Source of the DNA: Candidatus Saccharimonadota bacterium
GTDB taxonomy: Bacteria; Patescibacteriota; Saccharimonadia; Saccharimonadales; Saccharimonadaceae
Length of the DNA stretch: 64,000 nt
Reading direction: 5' to 3'
NCBI GenBank assembly: GCA_017531585.1
Contig: JAFXKT010000001.1
Location: 310,001 to 374,000 of the forward strand
A model generated the notes under the pieces. That model was not told the DNA's origin and ran no database searches. It saw only the letters and a program-made list of their open reading frames with translations. Positions 1 through 12,738 of the stretch are shown one piece after another. Positions within the stretch are counted from its first letter, which is position 1, and the number at the start of each line of letters is the position of its first letter. The position numbers and the translations under genes are program-made.

Positions 1-1
1 T

Positions 2-3000
2 GGCGATGCGACGAACAATGCGACAAACGAAGCTACTGCTGGTTGGAACGGTGGTGGTTCAGGTAGTACTGATGGTTCTGGTACGGAGAGTAATGGTAAC
101 GATAATGGCGGTGGCGGCGGTGGTGCTTCCGATATTCGCTATTTTGGTTCTATGAGCATTACGGCCGATGATCTAGTTTGGAATTCCAGCCTTGGTTTGG
201 CTTCCCGTGTCATGGTTGCTGGTGGTGGTGCTGGTTATGGCCCATACAATAACAACACATCTTTGGCTAACAAGTCCCTATCTTCCTATGGTGGTTACTA
301 TTTGAACAACACCGGCGGTAACGCTTTTGGTGTTGGTGCTAACGGTGGCGTTATTGACTGGGGTGGCCAGCCTGGTGGTGGCGGTGGTTACTGGGGTGGT
401 GCCAAGAACAGTGGTGTTTCTTATGGTGGTACAAACTATATTTCTGGTCATCTCGGTAGCTTGGCTATTGTTTCTTCATCTTCGACTAACTGGCGCCTCG
501 ATTCCAATGGCAACACCTGTACGGCTGCAACTGCTTTGACTGACGTCCTATGTTCTGTTCACTACAGCGACTTGAAGTTTACCTACACGACATCTTCTTA
601 TGGTTACGAAAGAATGCCAAAGCCAACTGACTTTTATGACACAGTTGAGCATGGTAGCTACACGAACGGTTATGTCCGCATTCGAGAATACTATCCAAAT
701 GATGATACGACTCTTCGTAGCTTGGTTGTAGTTGGTGAAGAGCTTGATCAAGATTTCGATCCGGAAGAGCACGAATATGTTGTCGATGTCGAAGCCGATA
801 CGACTTATGTTGATGTTACGGCTGTTGCAAATGATTCCGTTGCTTTCGTTAGTGGTGCTGGTAGGCACTATATTGCAGTTGGCGAATCGAAGGATATTGT
901 AATATCGGTTACGGCTGAGGATGGTACGACTAACGTTTATACCGTTACGGTTAATCGCCCGCTAACAGATAATCAGCTCTTCGGCTGTACTGGTTATCCT
1001 CAGATCTTTACTGCTCCACGCGAAGGTTACTACTATGTCAATCTTTGGGGTGCTCAGGGTGGTAAAGGTACGCGCGATACAACTGTAGGTGATGGTGCAA
1101 AAGGTGGCTTCACTCGCGGTATGATTCACTTTGATGAAGGTGATCAGGTTTATGTTTACGTTGGTTGTAAGGGTGGTGATTCGACAAACTACTACAAAGC
1201 TGTTGGCGGTACTGGCGGCTGGAACGGCGGTGCTAACGGTGGTAAGGATGATTCCGATAACAACGATACTGACAACGGTGGTGGCGGTGGTGGCGCTACG
1301 GATATCCGCCTAAGCGAGAGCTTGAATTCTCGTATCATGGTAGCTGGTGGTGGCGGCGGCTTCGCTTATTACTCTTACAATGCTATGGGTGACCGTGTTG
1401 GTGGTTACAACAAGAACAATACGAATGGCTATCAGTTTGGTCAGGGCCAGGCTGGTTATACTCACAGCAATAGTACTGGTACTGGCGGTGGTGCTGGTGG
1501 TTATTGGGGTGGCGCTAGCTCGGATAGGGCAGGTTTCGGTGGTACGAGTTTCGTATCTGGTTACAAGGAAAGCCTGGCTATTGCTTCGGTAGATTCTACT
1601 GCTTGGAGAACTGACAGCGAGGGTAATGCTTGTACGACCGCTTCGACAGATATTACTTGCTATACTCACTATTCTGGTAGAAAGTTTACAAACGTTCAGG
1701 TCATGAATGGTGGCCAGACAATGCCAGATCCATTCGATGCAGAAACGGATATTGTTGGTAATTCTGGTGATGGTGCTGCTCGCTTTACTTATGTTGTTCC
1801 TTCTTCCGATAACGATTTGAAGTCCTTGGTTCTTAGCGCTGGCACTTTAACCCCAGCTTTCAGTGCGAGCGAAACTCAGTATACAGCAGATATTCCAGCT
1901 GATCTCAATAGCGTTCAGGTTACAGCAATTGCAAACAGTGATGTCGCATATGTCGCTGGTAATGGCGTTTATGATCTTGCTGCTGGTGAGAAGAGAACTG
2001 TTACGATTGTCGTAACGGCAGAAGATGGCAGTACGAAGACCTATTCAATCGATGTTTATCGCCGCGCAATCGCAAGCTTGACGGTTACCGACGCTGAAGG
2101 TACGGATATTCCTCTAGCCTTCGATCCAACTACGAAGATTTATTCCGCAACGCTTGATGAAGATCAGACTTATGTAACGATTGCTGCAACAGCTATCAAT
2201 CCAGCAATGGTGGTTGAGGGTGAGGGTACTTTCCCGGTTCCTGCTGAATTTGCAGAATATGAAGTTAAGCTAAAGGGTAGAAATGCTCAGGGCGAGCTTG
2301 TTACTGACGAATATACAGTTGAGCTTTATCGTCCAGCAAAGCAGGGCGTTCAGGATGTTGATTTCTTTGTAAACGACGTTAAGGTTACAAATTGCAACGC
2401 TTCGACTTTCGAGTGTGAGGCAAATACTTACACTAATACAACAAAGATTTACCCAAGGACTAATTATCCAAGTCAGTACATTGTTGATTATTCGACGGGT
2501 AATCAATTTGATGAAGAAGAGCCTCTCATGCTCGAGACTCCTGTTGGTACTACGACCTTGGAAGTTTCTGTTGATGCTGAGGACATGAGCGAGACTCGTA
2601 TCTATACTCTTAACATTCATCACAATCTAACAACCAAGCTTCAGGCGCTTGAGATTACCAACTATGACACTGATCTTCTTGATGCTCTAGATAATGCTGG
2701 CTTTAACCCAGAGGTTACAAGCTATCATATTACAATTCCAAAGACTTACTATGATGTTGAGCTCAACGCTGTTCCGTCGGTTGATGGCTACTATGTAAAG
2801 ATTGAAGATAATCATGATCTTACAAATACCTATGGCACAATTACGATTACTGTTTGCGAAGCTTCCGACAAGTGCGTAACGAGTGAAGACGACGATATCA
2901 TCGACCCAACAGTTTATACGATTTCTTACACCAAGGTAGATAACAGTAATAGCTACGATATGATGGGTAGCTACCAGGTATTTACCGCTCCTGTAAATGA

Positions 3001-6000
3001 CCGTTATTACATGCAGGTCTGGGGTGCTCAGGGTGGTTCGATGAGCTGTGATAACTGGACTGGTAAAGGTGGTAAGGGTGGTTATGCTGCTGGTTTCTTG
3101 GATATGCAGGCTGGCGAGAAAGTCTATGTCTATGTAGGTCAGGCTGGTGAAGGCTATAACTGTCGTCAGTCTAACTACTATGGTGGTTGGAACGGCGGCG
3201 GTACTACTAACGGTGGTGCATCTGGCGGTGGTGGCGGCTCGGATATTCGTTACTTTGGTAACCATGAACCAAGCAGTGCAGAGCTTGCATGGAATAGCGA
3301 ACTAGGTCTTCGCTCTCGTATTATGGTCGCCGGCGGTGGTGGTGGTTCGAACGACCATACTAGTGGTGGTTACGGTGGTGGCCTTACTGGTGGTACCGGC
3401 GAATACGCTGGTGGTGCTTGTAACGGTGGTGATGCTATTGGTTATGGCGGTACTCAGCTCAATGCTGGCTCTGGTTGGCCATCTGGTGCATTTGGTGTTG
3501 GTGGCGGTCTTCCAAATACTCAGCCTGATGGTGGCTCCGGTGGTGGTGGCTACTGGGGTGGTGGTAAAGCTGGTGGTTGTAACCGCGCTGGTGGTGGTGG
3601 CTCTGGCTATGTTTCTGGTTATAAGGGCGCTATCGCTGTAGAATCTGCTGGTACAAATAGCCCACGCAGTGATTCTAACGGCAATATTTGTACTGCCGAA
3701 ACTGCTGCGACGGACGAAAAATGTTCTTACCACTATTCTGGTAAGGTTTTCGAAGAATCCGTCCTAAAGGGTGGTAATGAAGAAATGCCAACCCATGATA
3801 ACAAGAGCACGATGACTGGTAATTCTGGCTCTGGTTATGCTTGGATTCGTACGCTCAGCAAGAACGACTATCTCTACAACTTGACCGCTACTCTTGGTGA
3901 TGGCCAGAAGGCTTTCAGTCCAGTCTTTGATCCAACCACGCTAACTTACACTTTGACGCTAAGCCCATATGATTACTATGTCGATTTTGAAGCAGTCGCT
4001 CAGGATGTCGATGCAAAGATTGAGCTTGCTAACGATCAGACAGATAGCGTTGATGATAAGAATCGCCCAGTTGCTTCGACTCGCGTTAATGTTGAAACCG
4101 GTTCTCAGATTCAGAACATCAAGGTTACTAGCCCAGATGGCAAGAATCAGACCTATACAATTAATATCGTTCGCCCAGAAGGTGATAACAATACAACTCT
4201 TCTCAAGAGCCTTAGCGTAAATGCTGGTACGATTCAGGATACGTTCACGCCAACCCATAAAGCTTATACTGTAGATATTCCTGGCCGCTTCTTCGATCTA
4301 GACGTAACTGCAGTCCCATTTGCAAATGATGCAACAGTTACAATTACTGGTGATAAGTTCCTTGATCATACTACCGGTACAATCACGATTACAGTTTCGA
4401 AGGCTGGTCTCGAAGATTCCGTCTACACGATTGTTTATACCAAGGTAGATAACAACGCTGCAGATTTCCCATACAACTCAAGCTGTCAGCCATTTACTGC
4501 AGAGCTAACTGGTATGTATCATGTTCAGCTTTGGGGTGCTCAGGGTGGTTACCCAGTAAACAATACCTATACTGGTGGTAAGGGTGCTTACACTGAAGGC
4601 GATCTTGCACTTAATGCTGGCGATACTATTTATGTTTGTACTGGCCAGTTTACGAATGGTAACGGCGCAACCGTCGGTGGTGGTGGCGCAGGTAACAGCA
4701 ATAGCGGTTATGCTGGTGGTGGCGCTACGGACGTTCGCTGGTTCGGTGATGGTATTACTCCTACAAGCGCAGAGCTTGCTTGGAACAATATCAATGGTCT
4801 AAGTTCTCGTATTATGGTCGCAGCCGGTGGTTCTGGTGCAGTAACTTACACTACGAGTCGCTATTACAACAGTGGTTCTGCCGGTGGTGTCTTCAAGGGC
4901 TTCGATGGTAAGAATAATTATGAACCTTACTTTGGTCAGCCTAACGATGTTTCGACTGGTGGTACACAAATTGCTGGTGGTAATGCTGCGGATAATACAA
5001 ACTCTGAATACCGCAACGGTAAATCAGCTGGCGCAAATGGTCAGTTTGGTATCGGTGGTAACTCTGGCGGATGGGGTTCTGGTGCTGGTGGTGGCTACTT
5101 CGGTGGCGGCGGCGGCGCAAGTTCTGACTGGTCTGTAACTACCGGTGCTGGTGGCTCGAGCTATATCTCTGGTCACACTGGTTTCATTGCAATCGGTGCA
5201 AAGGGTAGCATTGGTGCACGCTTTGATTCGAATGGCGAAATCTGTCAAGAAGGTACAACAGATAATCTTTGCTCGGTTCACTATTCTGGCAAGGTCTTTG
5301 TAGAATCGAAGGCAATTGATGGCGAAAGCGAAATGCCAACCCAGGACAACACTGGTACTCAGATTGGTAATGCTGGCAATGGCCACGCTCTTATTACCAA
5401 GGCTTCAAACGATGCTTACCTACGCAGCATCAAGCTTTCTCGCAACGGCGCAGAACTTCTTGCTTCGGAGATGGCTTGGGATCAGGATTTTGATGCTTTG
5501 AAGTATAACTATACCGTAGAACTCGATTCGACAATTGAGTATGTCGATGTCGAAGGTATCGCACATAACGAAACCGCAGTTGTTACTGGCAATCAGAGAG
5601 TCACGCTTGATTATGGCGAAACAAGGGTTGTTACTCTTGGTGTAACTTCTGGTCTTAATACAAGCAAAACTTACACTGTTACTTTGACCCGTAAACAGGC
5701 CGAAGGCTCAACTCTTCTCAAGAGTTTGTCTATCGCAGACGCTAAGTTCAATCCAGACTTCGACAAGAATACAAAGACTTATGATGTCGTTCTAAAGAAG
5801 GGCGCAATCGATACAAAGGTTCTTTACGAAAAATTTGATAACGATGCAACAGTTACAATTACCGACGAAAATGGCGAAGCTTTCGATGCAAACGATAGCA
5901 AGAAGCTCTTCGGTGATGAAGGTACAATTACTGTTACTGTTAGCAAGACTGGTCTAGTTTCAGCAGTTTACACATTGAACTGGACTAAGGACGAAGGTAA

Positions 6001-9000
6001 GACCGAGTTCGAGTACGACGATAAGCCGCAACAGTTTATTGCGCCAATCTCTGGCTATTACAAGGTTGAGCTTTGGGGTGCAGAAGGTAACTCTCCTATC
6101 GGAAGCAAGCTAGGTGGTAACGGTGCATATACGAGCGGTAATATCTGGCTCAATAAAGATGAAGTTCTTTGGATCTATATTGGTGAACACCGCGAAGGTA
6201 ACCAGTCTCAGAGCGCGGCAACTTATAGCGATAATAGCTCGGCTGGCTTTGCTGCTCCAAGCTTCAACGCTGGCTCTATCGGTGGTCCATCTGAAAGCTC
6301 TGGCTACGGTGGTGGTGGCGCAACGGACGTTCGCCTTGTAAACGGTAAGTGGCATGACGCAGCCAGCCTTGCAAGCCGTATTATGGTCGCAGCTGGTGGT
6401 GGCGGTGCAGTTAGCTACGCTGGTGGTGCCTACGGTGGTAACGGTGGTGCACTAGTTGGCGAACAGGGTGCCCGTGCAATCTCTGGTAGCTCTGCAATTG
6501 TAAGCTCGCTACCTCAGGGCGCAACCCAGACTACTGGTGGCGCATCTGGTGTTATTACTGAAGGTTATGGTGGTAACATGGGTCCAGCTGGTCAGTTTGG
6601 TGTCGGTGGTAACGCTGGCGGCTCAGGCGTCGATCTCCAATATGGCGGTGGCGGCGGTGGCGGCTACTGGGGTGGTGCCGGTGGTGGCCATACAGGCGGC
6701 GTCGTCATCTCTGGCGCTGGTGGTTCGAGCTATATCTCTGGCTACAAGGGCTCAGTCGCAATCTATAGCGCAACTGATACCTCTCCACGCAAAGATAGCA
6801 ATGGCAACCTCTGTACCGATGGTACTCAAGATGTCGTTTGTTCTTATCACTATTCTGGCAAGGTATTCTATAACGGCGTAATGCGCGCAGGCGTAAACGA
6901 AGGTTATGGTAAGGCAGTTATTACAGCTCCAAGCGTAGATAATTACCTCAAGAGCCTAACAGCAGACAAGGGTTCCTTCGACAAAGCCTTTGCTCCAGAA
7001 ACAGACGAATATACCTTAACACTTAGCGCAACAGATACACGCGTCGAACTGTTCGCAACACCAAACGACAGTACTTCAGTCGTTGCGGGCGCAGGTGAAT
7101 ATATTATTAACGGCAACCGCGACATAACAATCACGGTTACTGGTGCAGATGGCACTTCGCGCAACTATCTAGTTCATATCGTTCGTCCAGCTATCGAAGG
7201 TCATTCAACTTTGCTTTCGAGCTTGACGATTGCAGATTATCCAATCGAATTCTATCCAAATACATTTGAATACGATATCGATATCACAGCAATCACGACT
7301 TCTTTGAACCTTAACTACACAACCTTCGATAATACAGCAACCGTAGCAGTTGCTGGTAATGATCATTTCTATGATGACGAAGGAACAGTCACCTTAACGG
7401 TCAGCGCAACAGGCGAAACCGATTCGGTTTACAAGATCAACTATCATCGTGATAACGGTGTAGAGAATACCTATGGTTCAACTGGTAGCTACCAAACCTT
7501 TACAGCTCCAAAAGATGGCTACTACACAATTGAGCTTTGGGGTGCAGCTGGTGGCATGGGTATGCGCGATATTGTCCGCATGGCTGGCGCAGCTGGTGGT
7601 TATACTCGCGGTAAAGTCTTCCTACATGCTGGTGATACGCTTTACATCTATGTCGGTGGCAAGGGTGGTATGGCAGAGTTTGGTTACTCGAAGCAGTATG
7701 GTCTTGGCGGCTGGAACGGTGGTGCGAATGGCTCGTCCGACCCAGATAGTCTTTCCGAAGGCGACTCCGATAACGGTGCTGGTGGTGGCGGCGCAACCGA
7801 TGTCCGCTGGTTCGGCTCAGGTGTAACACCAAGCGAGGCTGACCTCGAATGGGATAGCGAACTTGGTCTTGCAAGTCGCGTCATGGTCGCAGGCGGTGGC
7901 GGTGGCTTCGGTTACAGAAGCGGCTACAACGTCTACTTCCATACCGGTGGTTACTACTACAGCAACGAAAACGGCTACCAGTTTGGTAAAGGTCAACCAG
8001 GTATCTCCTACTATTACACCGGTTCCGGTGGTGGTGGCGGCGGCTACTGGGGTGGTAAAGCCATCAATAACGGTAGCGACAACGGCGCAGGTTATGGTGG
8101 TACAAGCTACGTCTCTGGTCACCTTGGCGGAAGCATCGCAATCGAATCCGCAAGCAGTACAAGCTGGAGAAAGGATTCAACCGGGGAAACAACCTGTACG
8201 ACCGCACTTGCAGCAACCGATATAACATGTACCTTACATTACTCTGGATTAGTCTTTACCGATACGGCAATGATTAGCGGTAACGGAATCATGCCGAGCC
8301 CATCAGGCGAAACGATGAGAGGTAACAACGGAGACGGTGCAGTAAGAATTACTTACGATAACCTCGATGACGACAATTTCCTCAAGAGTCTAACGGTAGA
8401 TCCAGGAACCTTAACACCAAGCTTTGATAAAGAAACAACAAGCTACACGGTGAACTTGCCAAGCAACCAGGCGATGACAACTATCGATGCGAAGGCAAGC
8501 AGCAAGGACGCAATTATAAGCGGACTTGGAGAATACAGAGTTAATGCTGGCGAAAGCGCAACCGCAAACATTATTATTACGGCAGAAAACGGTATTACTC
8601 GCACCTATACAGTTACAATCAATCGCGCGGCGGTCACGGGACACTCGACCAAGCTCGAAAGCCTCGCAATTGCGGAATATCCAAACTTCATCAGAAATTT
8701 CGATAGCGATACATTGAATTACAGCTTGGTAGTATCCGCAAAAACATACGACCTTAACATTACAGCAGTTCCATTCGACGATGAAGCAACGGCAACAATC
8801 GAAGGTGATCATAATCTTGGCGTAGACGGCGGAACGATAACAATTACAGTTACGCATACTGGCCAAAGCCCAACAACTTACACGATTACTTACACGCGTG
8901 AGAAATCCAATAAGACTTCGGGTTATGGTTGTACTGGAAACGTTCAAACCTATACCGCACCTTACTCTGGAAAGTTCAAGATTGAAGCCTGGGGCGCACA

Positions 9001-12000
9001 AGGTGGCCAAGGCGCAAACAAATCTACAGCTTATGCAGGTGGTTACGGTGCCTATACGGCAGGTGAAATCGAACTCGTAGCCGGCGACGTACTTTATCTT
9101 TATGTAGGATGCCAAGCTCCGGCACATAACTGGGCATCAACCGATCTATCGGCTGGTGGCTGGAATGGCGGTGGTGCAGGTGGCTTCTACTCGAATGGTA
9201 ATAGCTCCTATGCAGCGGGCGGCGGTGGCGGCGCATCAGACGTCGCACTCGTCCAAAGCGCAGTAACGACCGATTCACAAGGTCGCACGGTTCGTACATT
9301 AGAAAGTTATGCAAGTCGAATTATGGTAGCAGCCGGTGGTGGCGGTGGCGGTCCAAATCGTCACAATGATGGCCAAGCCGGTGGCGGCCTAAGCGTAATC
9401 GGACGCAAAGTTTACTACAGCGATACAGCATTCACGGTAAACGGTGGTAATCAAACAAGCGGTTATGCCTTCGGTTATGGTCTAAGTAGCGTTAGTACTT
9501 CAAGTAGCACTCGAATCGGTGGTGGTGGCGCAGGTTACTGGTCTGGTTATAACGACCTCAATCCACCTGCAGCTACTGGCCCAATTGAGGGTGTTGGTGG
9601 TACAAGCTACATCTCGGGCCATGCAGGTTCAGTCGCAGTAGCAGGCGCAGGCACAAGCAATCCTCGCACAGTAAACGGCCTAGCTTGTGTAACAGGAATC
9701 ACTACAGTAGATTGTTCGAAACACTACTCTGGTAAGTACTTTACAAATACAGTAATGATCGATGGTGCAGGCTACAGCTGGACAAATGTTCGCGGCAGCT
9801 ATGTAAAGCAGCCAACCGCTGATAGTCAAGTCCAGACTGGTCAAAGTGGTGATGGTTACATCAAGATTACGCCACTTGTTGCATCGGAAAACTGGTATCT
9901 TGACGACATTACCCACAAGGCCGATGGCCAAACAATTGGTACTTTAACTCAGAAGAATGATCCAAATGCAGGATTTGATCCACTAGCTACGGAATACAAC
10001 CTTGTAATTAACGCTTACGAAAACTACGTTGATGTTCAGGGTGTAACGGATGATATTACCGCAGTTGTAACGGGTGGCGGAGAAGTTGCACTTGATGAAG
10101 GCGAGAGCAAAGATGTAATTCTGGTTGTAACAGATGCAGCCGGCGATACGAAGACCTATACAGTCCACGTTAGCCGCGAAACTTACAACGGTGAGCATAC
10201 AACCAAGCTCAAGACCTTAACAGTAGCACTCTTCGATACAAATCTAACTCCTCACTTCTCGCCAGAAATTATGGGATACACAATTGATATCCCAGAGAAT
10301 GAGACGGATCTTAACTTTAGCTATACAACCTTCGATAACGAAGCGATCGTAACAGTTGCAGGCAATCAGCATCTAACTGCAGCGACTGGCAATATTACAA
10401 TCAATGTTGCTCATCCAGATGTATCTGGTACGGCAGTTGCAAGCTCAACCTATACAATTGCTTATCGCAAGGTTAAGTACGTTAACAAGGGCTATGATTA
10501 CACTGGTAATTACCAAGTCTTCACAGCTCCATACGACGGCGACTATCTCTTCGAGGCATGGGGCGCAGCAACTGGTTATGGCTCTGGTAAGGGTGCATAC
10601 ACCAAGGGTACGCTCTCGATGCTCGAAGGTGACACGGTTTATATCTATGTCGGTGCGGCGGGCGCAAGCTCAACTAACAGCAAACGCTTTAACGCTGGTA
10701 CAGGTAGCAGTGGTGGCTATAACGGTGGTGGTTCAACAGACTTCCGCTGGTTTGGCCGAGGTGTAACTCCAACTGATGCAAACCTAGTTTGGGATAGCGC
10801 AGTTGGTCGTGCAAGCCGCGTCATGGTAGCTGGTGGCGCTGGTTCCGGTAATAGCGGAACGGCAACCGGTTCTGGTGGTAAGCTTGTAGGTTTGACTGGT
10901 AGAGCACAGAACACTCCTGGTGGTACGCAATTCGCACCGGGCGCAAACGAAATTCCTGGTACCTATACAGATTCAGTCTTCGGTATTGCAAACGGTGGTT
11001 GTACTGGTGGTAACGGTTACTATCCGGGCGGCGCATCAAGTTGCGCAAACGGTGCTGGTGGTGGTTCAAGCTTCATCTCTGGTTACCTCGGCGCAGTTGC
11101 AGTCTCAAGCGTTGATGACTGGACGCCACGCAAAGATAGCCTAAATGCTACTTGTACAGAAGAATCTGCAAAGATTGATAATACTTGTAGCAAGCACTAC
11201 TCGGGTTTGATCTTTAAGAATCCTGAAATGTACTCTGGTGTGGAAGTGATTCCAACCAAGGATGGTACAAGTACACAAACTGGTAACAGCGGCAACGGTT
11301 ATGCCCGCGTTCAGCTAATCGGCGACTATACGCCAGCTGAATACCAGAACAGTAAGTCGCGTGATAATTATCTCAATGATCTTCAAAGCGACGTTGGCAC
11401 CTTAACTCAAGCAAGCAACCCAAGCGCAGGCTTCGACCCACTTGTCTTGGCTTACGACCTTGCAATCGACAAATACGATATCGACTACAAGCTAACTGGA
11501 ACCCTATCAGACGATAAGGCAACGGTAACTGGTCTAGACGTTGTTCGTACGATTGACGATGGTGAAGCTCAAGACATTACGATTACAGTAACGAGCGAAT
11601 ATGGCGATGTTCGCAACTATACAGTCCACGTACATCGCGATGCGATCGAAGAAAGCGACAGAACAACCTTACTCGAAAAGCTCGTAGTAAAGAACGAATC
11701 TGCCGATCTAACTCCTCGCTTCCGTCCAATTACAAACTATGACCCGAATAATAAGACTTATGAAGTCGAAGTTCTTTCCGGTCAAGTTAATATGGAGCTC
11801 GACTATAAGGCCTTCGATTCAGAGAAGGGCGCAACGGTCGCAGTTGCAGGAGATAAATATCTCTCCGACTCAGGTTATGTTACCTTAACAGTTTCCGAAG
11901 CAGGCCTCGAAGATACGGTTTACAGAATCCACTACACAAAGGTCGCAGCAGACGTAAACTTCTCGGCAGATTGTACAAAGTCTGTAAAGAAGATTGAAGT

Positions 12001-12738
12001 TCTTGCAAACGGCTTCTATGAACTCCAAGTTTGGGGTGCGCAAGGTGGTACCAACATGCAGGATGGTAGGCACACTACTGCTGGCGGTAGAGGTGGTTAC
12101 ACCAAGGGCGTTGCTGAACTCAAGAAGGGTGAAGACCTATATGTTGCAGTCGGTTGTAAAGGTCAGGATGCAGTGCGCGGTGGTGCGGCAGCAGGTGGCT
12201 GGAACGGTGGTGGTAACGGTTGGTGGGATCACTCCGATGATGAAGCTCAGGGTGCTGGTGGTGGCGCAACTTCCATTCAGAAATCTCTCATCGGCGATGG
12301 TCAGCTCAGGAATTACTCGAATAATCGCGACGATGTTCTAGTAGTCGCCGGCGGTGGCGGCGGTAGCCAGGCAAACTCTGGTGGTCACGGTGGCGGTCTA
12401 ACTGCTTATCCACCTGCTGGTAACGGTCACGGTTGGTACTGGGGCTATGAAGCTACGCAGACTTACGGTTATGCCTTCGGTTACGGCGAAAACGGCTACA
12501 GTCGCGGAAGCTGTGGTGGTTACGAAGCCGGCGGTGGCGGCGGCGGTTGGTACGGCGGTTTCACTATTAGCCATATCGACAACAACTGTGGTTCTGGTGG
12601 TGGTGGTTCAGGTTACTTTAAATCTGGCCTCCTCGAAGCCAAGTCTATTAACGGTGCTTCGACAATGCCAAATACTGCAGGCACGGGCACGATGACCGGT
12701 AAGACCGGCAACGGTTATGCCAAAGTCGTCATGAGAGA
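2..12738 (+). repeat. Nine glycine-rich domain modules alternating with cadherin-like domains
   Basis: This is a protein-level repeat with a period near 1.5 kb. Each module has a start motif of the form YQxFTAPxxGxYxxxxWGAQGG, a middle with WNGGG and GGGGATDxRWFG, then SRVMVAGGGGG, GGTSYVSGH and a Cys pair. Eight of the nine modules contain C-x8-C or C-x10-C followed two residues later by HYSG or HYSD; the last module, starting near 11947, has lost it. The first module is cut by the window edge. The module starting near 968 is followed by more than two sandwich domains, which explains its longer 2.0 kb spacing. The DNA is rich in GGT/GGC triplets and is similar between modules, so recombination or assembly collapse is possible here. 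Confidence 0.85.

Noticed and set aside
152-160. ATG at 152 as the start of the giant gene
   Set aside because: The frame is open from base 2 and already encodes glycine-rich domain sequence (WNGGG, GGGGGGASDIRYFG), so this Met is internal.
2-12738. CRISPR array or DNA satellite in the glycine-rich repeats
   Set aside because: The repeats are protein-coding modules of about 1.5 kb with diverged DNA; no short direct repeats with spacers are present.
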